Counted from the stretch's first letter, positions 50,582-59,695 are shown. The stretch: 64,000 nucleotides of DNA from Bog-532 sp963720945 (GCA_963720945.1 CAVRHH010000029.1:434001-498000), one strand, 5' to 3'. The notes: a model not told the origin generated them from the sequence alone. Made by a program: numbers and translations.

Positions 50582-53500
50582 ATGAGACTTGCAAACGATC
50601 TTCGACGCCCAGGCCGGGGTGGGCGTCTTTCACGGGGGCGTGATTCCGAGGGAGACCGGTGGCTCCGGCGGCTGACGGTCTACTGCTGGCGTTATCGCAG
50701 CAACTTCATTCTCGCCCTGAGCGGTGCGCTGCTCGCGACCGGTGTGACGGCGGTCATCCCGCTGATCCAGCGGACGATCGTCAACGACGTCATCGTCACG
50801 CATTCCCGGTCGATCTGGCCGCTGGCCATCGCCCTGCTGGTCGCGGCGGCGGCGAACTTCGGCTTCACCTTCATGCGCCGCTACTCCGGCGGCAAGCTGT
50901 CCCTCGACGTCCAGCACGACCTGCGCACCGAGATGCTGGGGGCGCTTTCCCGGCTGGACGGCGCGCGGCAGGACGAGATCCATACCGGCCAGCTGGTGAG
51001 CCGGTCGATCTCCGACATCAACATGATCCAGGGCCTGCTGTCGTTCCTGCCGATCACCATCGGCAGCGCGCTGCTCTTCGTCGTCTCGATCGTCATCATG
51101 CTGTTCCTGTCGCCGCTGCTGACGGTGGTGGCGCTGGCGGTCGCCCCGGCGCTGTGGGTGATCGCGCTGCGGTCCCGGCGCAAGCTGTTCCCGGCGAGCT
51201 GGCACGCACAGCAGCAGGCGGGCGAGGTCGCGGCCATCGTCGACGAGACCGTCGGCGGGGTCCGCGTGGTCAAGGGCTTCGGGCAGGAAGACCAGGAACT
51301 GGAGCGCATGGAGGGCGCGAGCACGCACCTGTACGCGTCCCGCGTCCGGCTCGCGCGCATGATGGCCCGATTCAACCCCGCGCTGGAGGCCGTGCCCACC
51401 CTCGGCCAGGTCGGGGTGCTGGCCCTGGGCGGCTGGCTCGCCATCCAGGGCAGCATCACGCTCGGCACGTTCCTGGCCTTCTCCAGCTACCTCGCGCTGA
51501 TGTCCGGCCCGGTCCGGATGCTCACCGCCCTGATCACCATCGGGCAGGAGGCGCGGGCCAGCGTCATCCGGGTGCTGGAAGTCATCGACTCGCGCCCGGT
51601 GATCACCGACAAGCCCGGCGCCGGGCCGCTGCCCGCCGACGCGACCGGCATCGAATTCAACGACGTCCGGTTCGGTTACGTGCCGTCCGAGCCGGTGCTG
51701 CGCGGGCTCTCGCTGCGCGTCAGCCCGGGCGAGACGGTGGCCGTGATCGGCACCTCCGGCTCCGGCAAGTCGACGATCTCGCTGCTGCTGCCGCGGTTCT
51801 ACGACGTCAGCGGGGGCGCCGTCCGGGTCGGCGGCTACGACGTGCGGGAGGTCACCCAGGACTCGCTGCGCGCCTCGATCGGGCTCGTCATGGAGGACAG
51901 CTTCCTGTTCTCCGACACCGTACGGGCCAACATCGCCTACGGGCGGCCGGACGCCACCGAGGAGCAGATCCTCGCCGCCGCGCGCGCCGCGGAAGCCGAC
52001 GAGTTCATCGCCGAGCTCCCGCAGGGCTACGACACCGTGATCGGCGAGCAGGGCCTCACCCTGTCCGGCGGCCAGCGGCAGCGCGTGGCGCTGGCCCGGG
52101 CGCTGATCACCGACCCGCGGCTGCTGCTGCTGGACGACGCGACCTCGGCCATCGACCCGCGGCTGGAAGCGGAGATCCACGCCACCCTGAGCCGGGTCAT
52201 GCGCGGCCGTACCACCCTGCTCATCGCGCACCGCCGGTCCACGCTGAACCTGGCCGACCGGATCGCGGTGCTCGACGGCGGGCGGGTCGCGGACATCGGC
52301 ACGCACGAGGAGCTCACCGAGCGGTGCCCGCTCTACCGGCTGCTGCTGTCCGGCCCGGGCGAGGACGTCGAGGGCATCGACGCCGGCGAGCTGGCCTACT
52401 ACGAGAACGACCAGGCGCCCCCGGCCGTGCGCGCGGCCGGCGCGGGCACGGCCGGCGGGGTGACGCCGGGGCTGTGGGATGCGGCCAAGGCACCGGCCGG
52501 GATGGCGCGTGCCCAGGATCCGGCCGTGACGGGCGGCGGCCACGGCTACCACGGCGCGATGGGCAACCTGCCGCCCACCCCCCAGCTGCTGGCCCAGGTC
52601 GGCGCGCTGCCGCCGGCCCGGGACAAGCCGCAGGTCGACCAGCGGTACGCCCGGGCCGGGGACCGGCACTTCACGCTGACCAAGCTGCTGCGGCCGCTGG
52701 CCGTGGCCATGCTGGCGGGCCTGATCCTGGACGGCCTGGACGCGCTGGCCAGCCTGGCGCTCCCGGCGCTGGTGCGGAACGGCATCGACCACGGCGTCGA
52801 GACGAAGGCGTTCGGCGCGATCGCCGTGGTGTCCTTCATCGGGCTGGCCATCGTCTTCGCCGACTGGCTGGTCAACATCGCGGAAACGCTGGTCGTGGGG
52901 CGCAACGGCGAGCGGCTGCTGTACACCCTGCGGGTGAAGATCTTCGCCCAGCTGCAGCGGCTCGGCCTGGACTTCTACGAGCGTGAGCTAGCCGGGCGCA
53001 TCATGACCCGGATGACGACCGACGTGGACGCGCTGTCCTCGTTCTTCCAGACCGGCCTGATCACCATGGTCAGCTCGCTGATGACGTTCTTCGGCGTGCT
53101 GATCGCGCTGCTGATCATCAACGTGAAGCTCGGCCTGGTCGTGCTGTGCATCCTGCCGGTGCTCATCGCCGTGACCGTGGTGTTCCGGGCCCGGTCGGCC
53201 CGGGCCTACCAGGACGCGCGGGAAAAGGTCAGCGTGGTCAACGCGGACTTCGCGGAGAACGTGGCCGGCCTGCGGGTCACCCAGGCGTACCGCCGGGAGG
53301 ACAAGAACCAGGCCCGGTTCGCGGGGCGCAGCGATTCCTACCGGAGGGCCCGGATGCGGTCGCAGCGGCTGATCGCGCTGTACTTCCCGTTCGTCCAGGC
53401 GCTGTCCACGGTGGCAGGCGCCATCGTGCTGATCGTCGCGACCGGCGAGGTCCGCAGCGGGGCGCTGACCGCCGGCGCGCTGATCGCCTACCTGCTCTAC

Positions 53501-54397
53501 ATCGACATGGTGTTCGCGCCGGTCCAGGAGATGTCGCAGGTCTTCGACGGGTATCAGCAGGCCGTCGTGGGGCTACGGCGGATCAAGGACCTGCTGCTGC
53601 TGCGGACGTCCACCCCCGCGGCCGACCGGCCCATCCCCGTGCCGCGGCTGCAGGGCCGGATCGAGCTGCGTGACGTGCACTTCGGTTACGAGACCGCGAA
53701 CCGGGACGCCATCAACGGGGTCAGCCTGCTGATCACGCCCGGCGAGACGGTGGCGCTGGTCGGGCAGACCGGGGCCGGCAAGTCGACGCTGGTCAAGCTC
53801 ATCGCGCGGTTCTACGACGTCACCGGGGGCGCCGTCCTCGTCGACGGGGTGGACGTGCGGTCCTACGACCTGGCGCAATACCGGCACCGGCTCGGCGTCG
53901 TCCCGCAGGAGGCGTACCTGTTCGCCGGGACGGTGCGGGACGCCATCGCCTACGGGCGGCCCGGTGCGACCCACGCGGAGGTGGAGGCAGCGGCGCGTGC
54001 GGTGGGCGCGCACGAGATGATCGCGCGGCTGCCGGGCGGCTACTACCACCCGATCGCCGAGCGGGGCCGGAACCTGTCCGCCGGGCAGCGGCAGCTGCTC
54101 GCGCTGGCCCGCGCGCAGCTCGTCGACCCGGACATCCTGCTGCTGGACGAGGCGACCGCGGCGCTCGACCTGGCCTCCGAGGCGGCAGTCAACCGCGCCA
54201 CCGAGCAGCTGACCGCCCGGCGGACGACCATTGTGGTGGCGCACCGGCTGACCACGGCGGCCTCGGCGGACCGGATCGTGGTAATGGACGGCGGCCGGAT
54301 CGCCGAGATCGGCACGCACGCGGACCTGGTGGCCGCGGGCGGCACCTACGCCGAACTCTGGGAAGCCTTCACCGGCGACTCCGAGCTCGTCGCCTGA
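50582..54397 (+). CDS. ABC exporter with both half-transporters fused in one polypeptide
   Basis: The product is 1271 residues from ATG 50582. Order: membrane domain 1 (residues 30-320), nucleotide-binding domain 1 (Walker A IGTSGSGKSTISLLLPRFYD near 389, signature LSGGQRQRVALARAL near 493, Walker B LLLLDDATSAID near 515), a 100-residue Gly/Ala/Pro linker, membrane domain 2, nucleotide-binding domain 2 (VGQTGAGKSTLVKLIARFYD near 1062, LSAGQRQLLALARAQ, ILLLDEATAALD near 1186). In NBD1 the residue after Walker B is Asp, not the catalytic Glu, and H-loops are IAHRR and VAHRL. One ATP site is therefore degenerate, as in heterodimeric exporters. Substrate is unknown; lipid or drug export is usual. 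Confidence 0.93.
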   Translation: MRLANDLRRPGRGGRLSRGRDSEGDRWLRRLTVYCWRYRSNFILALSGALLATGVTAVIPLIQRTIVNDVIVTHSRSIWPLAIALLVAAAANFGFTFMRRYSGGKLSLDVQHDLRTEMLGALSRLDGARQDEIHTGQLVSRSISDINMIQGLLSFLPITIGSALLFVVSIVIMLFLSPLLTVVALAVAPALWVIALRSRRKLFPASWHAQQQAGEVAAIVDETVGGVRVVKGFGQEDQELERMEGASTHLYASRVRLARMMARFNPALEAVPTLGQVGVLALGGWLAIQGSITLGTFLAFSSYLALMSGPVRMLTALITIGQEARASVIRVLEVIDSRPVITDKPGAGPLPADATGIEFNDVRFGYVPSEPVLRGLSLRVSPGETVAVIGTSGSGKSTISLLLPRFYDVSGGAVRVGGYDVREVTQDSLRASIGLVMEDSFLFSDTVRANIAYGRPDATEEQILAAARAAEADEFIAELPQGYDTVIGEQGLTLSGGQRQRVALARALITDPRLLLLDDATSAIDPRLEAEIHATLSRVMRGRTTLLIAHRRSTLNLADRIAVLDGGRVADIGTHEELTERCPLYRLLLSGPGEDVEGIDAGELAYYENDQAPPAVRAAGAGTAGGVTPGLWDAAKAPAGMARAQDPAVTGGGHGYHGAMGNLPPTPQLLAQVGALPPARDKPQVDQRYARAGDRHFTLTKLLRPLAVAMLAGLILDGLDALASLALPALVRNGIDHGVETKAFGAIAVVSFIGLAIVFADWLVNIAETLVVGRNGERLLYTLRVKIFAQLQRLGLDFYERELAGRIMTRMTTDVDALSSFFQTGLITMVSSLMTFFGVLIALLIINVKLGLVVLCILPVLIAVTVVFRARSARAYQDAREKVSVVNADFAENVAGLRVTQAYRREDKNQARFAGRSDSYRRARMRSQRLIALYFPFVQALSTVAGAIVLIVATGEVRSGALTAGALIAYLLYIDMVFAPVQEMSQVFDGYQQAVVGLRRIKDLLLLRTSTPAADRPIPVPRLQGRIELRDVHFGYETANRDAINGVSLLITPGETVALVGQTGAGKSTLVKLIARFYDVTGGAVLVDGVDVRSYDLAQYRHRLGVVPQEAYLFAGTVRDAIAYGRPGATHAEVEAAARAVGAHEMIARLPGGYYHPIAERGRNLSAGQRQLLALARAQLVDPDILLLDEATAALDLASEAAVNRATEQLTARRTTIVVAHRLTTAASADRIVVMDGGRIAEIGTHADLVAAGGTYAELWEAFTGDSELVA

Positions 54398-54444
54398 CCG
54401 TGCCCCGGGCTCTGGCGTTCCCGGCTCCGGGCAGCCCATTAGCC

Positions 54445-54497
54445 CATGATCGGCGTTGGTTTTCCGCATTATGTGCGGATTTCCGGCGCCGATCATG
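54445..54497. repeat. Palindromic intergenic repeat, copy 2
   Basis: CATGATCGGCGTTGGTTTTC and the reverse complement of its right arm (CATGATCGGCGCCGGAAATC) pair with a few mismatches around CATTATG. The motif ATGATCGGCG-N2-GGTTTTCCGC is shared with 37201-37223. It ends 2 nt before the stop of a metallo-hydrolase remnant. Confidence 0.75.
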
Positions 54498-54498
54498 T

Positions 54499-54633
54499 CT
54501 AGGAACGGCCGGCGGCTTTGGCGGCGGTGATTGCTTCGGCGACGCCGCCGGTCCAGGGGTCCCCGTGACCGGGCAGCAGGCCGGCGCTCATGCCACGGAG
54601 CTGATCCAGCGAGCGGAGGGATCTGGCGTTCGA
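54499..54633 (-). pseudogene. C-terminal remnant of a metallo-beta-lactamase-fold hydrolase
   Basis: The reverse strand reads RSLDQLRGMSAGLLPGHGDP, then WTGGVAEAITAAKAAGRS and a TAG at 54501-54499. PGHGDPW is the final metal-ligand motif of MBL-fold hydrolases, and the A-x-x-A-x-x-A-G-R-S tail is common in actinomycete members. A stop lies about 15 codons upstream and no further family sequence is visible, so only the last 40 or so codons remain. Confidence 0.6.
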
Positions 54634-54657
54634 TCAGGACCGGGCCTGTCCGCAGTC

Positions 54658-54999
54658 TCACCAGCCGAGCTCCCTGAGCCGGTCGTCGCCGATGCCGAAA
54701 TGGTGGGCGATCTCGTGGATGACGGTACGGCGGACCTCGACGGCGACCTCCTCCTCGGTGCCGCAGATCGCGCAGATCGCCTGGCGGTAGATGGTGATGC
54801 GGTCGGGCAGCACCCCGGCGTACTGGGACGTGCGGCTGGTCAGCGGGATGCCCTGGTAGAGCCCGAGCAGGCCGGGCGGGCCAGCGCCGTGCTCGACCGT
54901 CACCGCGACATTGCGCATCAGCTGGCCGAGTTCCTCGGGCAGTCCATCCAGCGCCGTGACGACCATCTCTTCGAAACGGCCGGGATCAACCTCGATCAC
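54658..54999 (-). CDS. Minimal zinc metallopeptidase (MMP/DUF1025-like)
   Basis: The product is 113 residues. VRRTVIHEIAHHFGIGDDRLRELGW ends the protein with H-E-x-x-H-H-F-G-I-x-D-x-R-L, the full zinc motif (two His plus Asp) of the minimal metalloprotease family. The N-terminus is MIEVDPGRFEEMVVTALDGLPEELGQLMRNVAV; the middle PDRITIYRQAICAICGTEEEV carries the conserved I-Y-x-x-x-I. It is cytoplasmic. The biological substrate is unknown. It lies upstream of pyrD on the other strand, with their starts about 100 nt apart. Confidence 0.92.
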   Translation of the reverse strand: MIEVDPGRFEEMVVTALDGLPEELGQLMRNVAVTVEHGAGPPGLLGLYQGIPLTSRTSQYAGVLPDRITIYRQAICAICGTEEEVAVEVRRTVIHEIAHHFGIGDDRLRELGW

Positions 55000-55100
55000 C
55001 AGCCCATTGTCCAGCGCTGGCGGGACGCTGCCGCACCTCTCGTCCGGCCCTGATCATCCTCCGGGCCCGGCCACGTCGCCCGGGGTGCCACCATGGAGCC

Positions 55101-56294
55101 GTGTATGAGCTGGTGTACCGGGTGCTGTTGCGGCGGCTTCCGGCCGAGACCGCGCACGCGGCCGGGTTCTGGCTGATCCGCGCGGCGGGCGCGGTGCCCG
55201 GCGGGGCCTGGCTGCTCCGGCGCTGGCTCGCGCCGCGGGATCCGGTCCTCCGGGTGCGGGCGCTCGGGCTGGACCTGCCCGGGCCACTGGGGCTGGCCGC
55301 CGGGTTCGACAAGGACGCCCGCGGCGCGGACGCGCTCGGCGCGCTCGGCTTCGCGTTCGTTGAGGTCGGTACGGTGACGGCGCAGGCGCAGCCGGGTAAC
55401 CCGCGGCCGCGGATGTTCCGGCTGCCCGCGGACCGGGCGGTGGTGAACCGGATGGGCTTCAACAATGCGGGCGCGGCGGCCGCGGCGGAGCAGCTGCGGA
55501 GGCGCCGCGCTCGCTGGGGCCCGAGTGACCCAGGTGGCTGGTGGGGCCGGTGGGGCTCGTTGGGCCGGGGTGGGGGGCGTCCGGTCGTCGTCGGGGTGAA
55601 CATCGGCAAGACCAAGGCCGCTGCCCCGGGCGAGGCGATCGCGGACTACGTAGCCAGCGCCCGGCTGGTGGCCGGGGTGGCCGACTACGTGGTGGTGAAC
55701 GTCAGCTCGCCGAACACGCCCGGCCTGCGAGACCTTCAGGCGGTCTCGTCCCTGCGGCCGCTGCTCGCCGCGGTGCGCGCGGCACTCGATGACGTTGCCC
55801 GCGGGACGGCCGCGGAGCCAGGAAGCACCCGGCGGGTCCCACTGCTGGTCAAGATCGCGCCGGACCTGGCCGACAGCGACATCGACGCGATCGCGGACCT
55901 GGCGAGCGAACTCGGCCTGGACGGAATCATCGCCACCAACACCACCATCGCCCGGCCCGGCCTGACCAGCGACACGGCACAGGTCGCCGCGGCCGGCCCC
56001 GGCGGCCTGTCCGGCGCGCCGCTGCGGCCACGGGCTCTGGAGGTGCTGCGGCGGCTGCATGCGCGGGCCGGTGACCGGCTTGTCCTCGTCGCGGCCGGCG
56101 GCATCGAGACGGCCGACGACGCCTGGGAACGGATCGCCGCGGGCGCCACGCTCGTCCAGGCGTACACCGGCTTCATCTACGGCGGGCCGCGCTGGCCGCG
56201 GCAGGTCCAGGACGGCCTGGCCCGGCGGGCGCGCGCGGCCGGGCTGGCGTCGATCAGCGAGGCCCGCGGCACCGAGGCCGTGCCCCGCGCCTAG
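55101..56294 (+). CDS. pyrD: Dihydroorotate dehydrogenase (quinone), class 2
   Basis: The product is 397 residues from GTG 55101. An N-terminal membrane-association region (YELVYRVLLRRLPAETAHAA) is followed by the FMN barrel: GPLGLAAGFDKDARGADALG, FVEVGTVTAQAQPGNPRPR, NRMGFNNAGAAAAAEQLR, VVVNVSSPNTPGLRDLQ (class-2 catalytic Ser), LLVKIAPDLADSDIDAIAD, GIIATNTT and LVAAGGIETADDAWERIAAG. A Gly/Trp/Arg-rich insertion of about 25 residues (SDPGGWWGRWGSLGRGGG) sits before VGVNIGKTK and is unusual. It oxidises dihydroorotate to orotate with quinone in pyrimidine synthesis. Confidence 0.93.
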   Translation: MYELVYRVLLRRLPAETAHAAGFWLIRAAGAVPGGAWLLRRWLAPRDPVLRVRALGLDLPGPLGLAAGFDKDARGADALGALGFAFVEVGTVTAQAQPGNPRPRMFRLPADRAVVNRMGFNNAGAAAAAEQLRRRRARWGPSDPGGWWGRWGSLGRGGGRPVVVGVNIGKTKAAAPGEAIADYVASARLVAGVADYVVVNVSSPNTPGLRDLQAVSSLRPLLAAVRAALDDVARGTAAEPGSTRRVPLLVKIAPDLADSDIDAIADLASELGLDGIIATNTTIARPGLTSDTAQVAAAGPGGLSGAPLRPRALEVLRRLHARAGDRLVLVAAGGIETADDAWERIAAGATLVQAYTGFIYGGPRWPRQVQDGLARRARAAGLASISEARGTEAVPRA

Positions 56295-56304
56295 CCCCCG
56301 GGGT

Positions 56305-56988
56305 TCAGCCGGCGATGGCGAGGACCTGGCCGGCGGCGCCGGGCTGGGCCGCGGCGCCGGGCTCGGCGGCCAGCGCGAGCATAAAGGCGGCCACGTCCGC
56401 GCGGGAGATGAACGCGCCGCCGCGGACGTTCTGCCCGATCGCGGTGCGGTAGCGGCCGGTCGCGGGCTTGTCCGTGAGCCGCGGCGGCCGCACCACGGTC
56501 CAGTCCAGGCCGCTGTCGCGCAGCACCTCCTCCATCCGCGCGAGGTCGGCGTAGTGCCCGCGCAGCGCCGCCTTGACCACGGGCCCGAGCAGATGGCGCA
56601 TCATGAACCCGTCACCGGGATCGTGCTTCGGCGGATGCGGGCGTCCCGGCGACGGAACGGTCCCGACCGGCGCCGCGCTGACCACGATGATCCGGCGCAC
56701 GCCGGCCGCCCGCATCGCGGTCACGATCGCCCGGGTCCCCCCGGCCGCGATGTCCTCATCGGCCCGCGAATTCCCGCCGAGGCCGGATAGCACCGCGTCG
56801 GCCCCCTCCATCGCGGCGGCGAGCGTGACGGGGTCCGGCCTGGACAGGTCGGACTGGACCACGCGGACGCCGGCGGTGACCTTGGCCGGGTTCCGCACGA
56901 CGGCGGTGACGTCGTGCCCGGCGGCGACGGCCTGCTCCAGCATCAGGCGGCCGATCCCCCCGGTCGCGGCGACGATCGTGAGTTTCAT
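56305..56988 (-). CDS. NAD(P)-binding atypical SDR (NmrA/YwnB-like)
   Basis: The product is 227 residues. MKLTIVAATGGIGRLMLEQA is the NAD(P)-binding loop (A-T-G-G-I-G), then VTAVVRNPAKVTAGVRVVQS, ADAVLSGLGGNSRADEDIAA, RRIIVVSAAPVGTV and LDWTVVRPPRLTDKP. The last is the usual RP-x-x-L segment. The active-site Tyr/Lys pair of classical SDRs is absent. Such proteins reduce flavin-like or quinone substrates or act as redox sensors. It is divergent from the MarR regulator at 57086, which probably controls it. Confidence 0.9.
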   Translation of the reverse strand: MKLTIVAATGGIGRLMLEQAVAAGHDVTAVVRNPAKVTAGVRVVQSDLSRPDPVTLAAAMEGADAVLSGLGGNSRADEDIAAGGTRAIVTAMRAAGVRRIIVVSAAPVGTVPSPGRPHPPKHDPGDGFMMRHLLGPVVKAALRGHYADLARMEEVLRDSGLDWTVVRPPRLTDKPATGRYRTAIGQNVRGGAFISRADVAAFMLALAAEPGAAAQPGAAGQVLAIAG

Positions 56989-57064
56989 CGGGTGCTCCTC
57001 TCGTGTGGTCCCGCTGCCCGTGGCACGCGGCCGCGCCCACGGCTACCCTTACCTCATAGCCCAT

Positions 57065-57088
57065 ATATTACGAGGTCCATATTATATG
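57065..57088. promoter_or_regulatory. MarR operator between divergent SDR and marR
   Basis: CATATATTA and TATTATATG form an inverted pair (8 of 9 arm positions match) around a 6-nt centre in an AT-rich island. The right arm overlaps the marR start codon. This is the expected location for autorepression that also blocks the divergent SDR gene. Confidence 0.55.
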
Positions 57089-57589
57089 AGTACCGTATCA
57101 TCTGGCCAGCCGGAGGCCGGCGCCGAGGCCGGCCGTCGTCACCGGCGGCTGCGAACGTCGGTCAAGGAGTCGATGCGCGAGCTGAGCGTCCAGCTCTCCC
57201 TGCTCAACGCCCAGGTGAGCGCGCACCTGGACCTCAAGGAAGCCGACGTGGACTGCCTCGACATGATCACCCGTTACGAGCCGATCAGCCCGAGCGCCCT
57301 GGCCCGCCGTACCGGGCTGCACCCGGCGACGATGACCGGCATCCTGGACCGGCTGGAGCGCGGCGGCTGGATCAGCCGGGAGCGCGACCCCGCCGACCGC
57401 CGCGCGGTGCTCATCCGGGCCCGCCGGGAGCGTGGCGCGGAGATCTACCGGCTGTACGGCGGGATGAACGCCGCGATGGACGAGATATGCGGCAGCTACG
57501 GCGACGCCGAACTCGCGGTACTGGCCGGCTTCCTCCGGCGTACCGTGGACGCCGGGCAGGCCGCGACCATCGCCCTCGCCTCGGACTAG
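57086..57589 (+). CDS. MarR family transcription regulator
   Basis: The product is 167 residues from ATG 57086. Winged helix: LDLKEADVDCLDMITRYEPI, then SPSALARRTGLHPATMTGILDRLERGGWISRERDPADRRAVLIRA. The DPADRRAV wing and the T-x-x-x-x-L-x-x-x-G-W recognition helix are typical MarR. Flanking helices form the dimer interface. The inducer is unknown; MarR proteins usually sense small aromatics or oxidants. It shares an AT-rich promoter with the divergent SDR. Confidence 0.9.
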   Translation: MSTVSSGQPEAGAEAGRRHRRLRTSVKESMRELSVQLSLLNAQVSAHLDLKEADVDCLDMITRYEPISPSALARRTGLHPATMTGILDRLERGGWISRERDPADRRAVLIRARRERGAEIYRLYGGMNAAMDEICGSYGDAELAVLAGFLRRTVDAGQAATIALASD

Positions 57590-57651
57590 CCGGGAACGAG
57601 CCACGCCTCGCGGTCAGGGGCCGCCGGCGAAACGAGAGCAGTCAGGCCAGC

Positions 57652-58017
57652 TCAGACCGGCCAGTCGAGCTGATGGCCGGGGACGCCGTGCGCGCGGCCG
57701 TGCGCCACGGCCTCGGCCCGCCCGGCCGCGTTCCCGCGCGGGTACCGGAAGATCTTGTGGCGGTACACGACCACGGTTTCTGTGGGGGACCGGAAGTCCG
57801 CGTACCAGCCGTGCGCATCGAGGGCATCGGCCAGCTTGGCGGCCAGGTCATCGGCGTCCTTCTCGTCGGCCTCGAAGTAGATGTCGGTCCAGACGGGCGG
57901 CTGCGTGTCCGTCGTGCCGTCGGGGGCGTGCCGCGTGATCCGCCGGACGATCAGCCGCAGATCGTCCAGAGACGTCCCGGGCTGGATACTTTCGGCGATC
58001 AGTGCACCCTGGAGCAT
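57652..58017 (-). CDS. Conserved-looking hypothetical protein
   Basis: The product is 121 residues from ATG 58017, behind the very strong site AAGGAGGAGACC. MLQGALIAESIQPGTSLDDL, then RLIVRRITRHAPDGTTDTQP, PVWTDIYFEADEKDADDLAAKLADAL, GWYADFRSPTETVVVYRHKIFRYPRGN. This is a strand-helix-strand ferredoxin-like pattern without obvious catalytic residues. Close relatives are common as small proteins of unknown role in actinomycetes. It is divergent from the DUF5655 gene. Confidence 0.8.
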   Translation of the reverse strand: MLQGALIAESIQPGTSLDDLRLIVRRITRHAPDGTTDTQPPVWTDIYFEADEKDADDLAAKLADALDAHGWYADFRSPTETVVVYRHKIFRYPRGNAAGRAEAVAHGRAHGVPGHQLDWPV

Positions 58018-58219
58018 CGGTCTCCTCCTTCGCCGGCGCTGCCGGGAGCGGGATAGCCGTGCCCGTTCCCGGCGCGGTACCGTGGCAAACGGCGCGGAGG
58101 GCGCCACCGGGTCCGCGGGAAGGACTGAGTCCACCTCCAGATCGGCAGGTTTCCGCTGGACGGCAGGCCGTCTTCGCCCGAGCGCGGCACACGGGCCCCG
58201 GCTCCGGAAGAGACGTGTC

Positions 58220-59397
58220 ATGCCTGAGCTCCCCGATCGCCCCGACCTCGGCCAGCTCCGCCGCCAGGCGCGCGAGCTTCAGCGCGCGGCCGCCGCGCAC
58301 GATGAGGTTGCGCTGCAGAAGGTCCGTTCGGTTTCCACCGCCATCACCCTGGCGGCGGCCCAGCTTGCGGTGGCCCGCGACTTCGGTTTCGCGAGCTGGC
58401 CGCGTCTGAAGGCTGAGGTCGAGCGCCGGCGTGCGACCGTTAATGATCCCGAACGCGACTCACCGGAAGTCTCCCTGCCGCCGATCCTGGCCGCGTGGCG
58501 GAATCTCCCTGCTGAGCAGCGGGCACTGGTCGCGAGGCAGTACGCGGACCGGCCCGGGCTCCGCCCCATCCTCGACGCGGTGCTGGCCGCGGCGGCGCCC
58601 CTCGGGCAGGCCACGGTCGAGGCGCGCGTCACGGTGGTCTCGCTGGTGTCTCCGCGGCGCACGTTCGCTTCGGTCAAGGCCACGACCAAGAGCCGGGTGG
58701 ACCTCGGGCTGCGGCGGAGAACGTGACGCCCGACGGCCGGCTGCGGGCCGCCCGGGACCTCGGCAGCGGCACGATCAACGTCCGGATCGTGCTGGCCAGT
58801 CCCGGCGAGGTCGACGGGGAGGTCACCGGCTGGCTGCGGCGTGCGTACGCGGAGAGCGTCACGCCCGTACCCCGGCGCCCGGCCCGCCGCCCGGCGGCCG
58901 CGGTGGGTTCGCTCACCGTCGTGATCGAGGGTGTGGAACTGCCCGGGCTTTCCTGCGCCCCGGCCGGCAGCGGCCGGGGCTACCGGAACGTGTACGTCGC
59001 GCTGGGCGGCCGCGATCCCGGCCGGGTGGCCCTGGATATATCGGGACGGCCGGGGCGCGCCATCGAGCCGGTACCCGGTGACGCCCCGTCCGCGCGCTGG
59101 GAGGCCCCGGTGACGGTGCGCCGCGACGGCGACGGCTTCGACTTCACCGGCCCGTACGTGGGCGGCGATCGCACGGACCGCAGCATCGGCCTGGCCTGGG
59201 GCGAGGTGCCAGGCGACGGGACGCTGCGGCTGTTCCGCGGGGCCAAGCTCCGGCTGGCCGACGTCCCGCCCGCGCTCGTCCAGGAGGCGCTGGCCCCGGG
59301 GCGCCGGCTGGTCGCCCGGGTCCGGCTGACCGACGGCAACGGCAACCCGATCTGCGGCCGGCTGCGGCCCCCGTACATCGAGTGGCACACCGAGTGA
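58220..59397 (+). CDS. DUF5655-DUF5990 protein, frameshifted
   Basis: ATG 58220 begins MPELPDRPDLGQLRRQAREL, then ARDFGFASWPRLKAEVERR. After a linker comes TVEARVTVVSLVSPRRTFAS, VKATTKSRVDLGLR, the first part of a DUF5655 domain, ending at stop 58726. The domain continues in the -1 frame (58723 onward): VTPDGRLRAARDLGSGTINV, VTGWLRRAYAES. Then, without a stop, a DUF5990 domain: LTVVIEGVELPGLSCAPAGS, YRNVYVALGG, DFTGPYVGGDRTDRSIGLAW and GNGNPICGRLRPPYIEW. One base is missing near 58712-58722. The joined protein would be about 391 residues. Neither domain has a proven activity; DUF5655 is predicted to bind DNA or RNA. Confidence 0.75.
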
Positions 59398-59439
59398 GAC
59401 GTCAGCTCCCTCCCTTCGCCTCGTCCCAAGGGCCCGTCT

Positions 59440-59679
59440 CCACTACGGGCAGAGAAACGGGGGCACATGGCAGCGTCGGTTTTTTGTCTGACATTGCGCG
59501 ATTTGGGTGACAGGATTCCGCTACGGGTACTGATGATGCGCTGGTGGCGGTGCTGCCCGGAAAACCGGCACACCATGCCAGCACACTTCAACCACGCCCG
59601 CGAGGACCCGCGACACGCCCGAGACCGCCAACTTAAAAACAGACGCTGCCCATCCGACCCAAAACTCTGCCCGTAGTGG
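59440..59679. repeat. Dispersed MITE-like element, copy B
   Basis: This element of 240 bp is bounded by CCACTACGGGCAGAG and its exact reverse complement CTCTGCCCGTAGTGG. The inverted similarity goes on inward (GGCAGCGTCGGTTTTTTG against GGCAGCGTCTGTTTTTAAG) for about 45 bp. The interior is nearly identical to copy A at 2648-2880. No transposase and no clear target-site duplication are visible. It fills the gap between the DUF5990 and XRE genes. Confidence 0.8.
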
Positions 59680-59695
59680 GATTTCGCCGCCCGGG

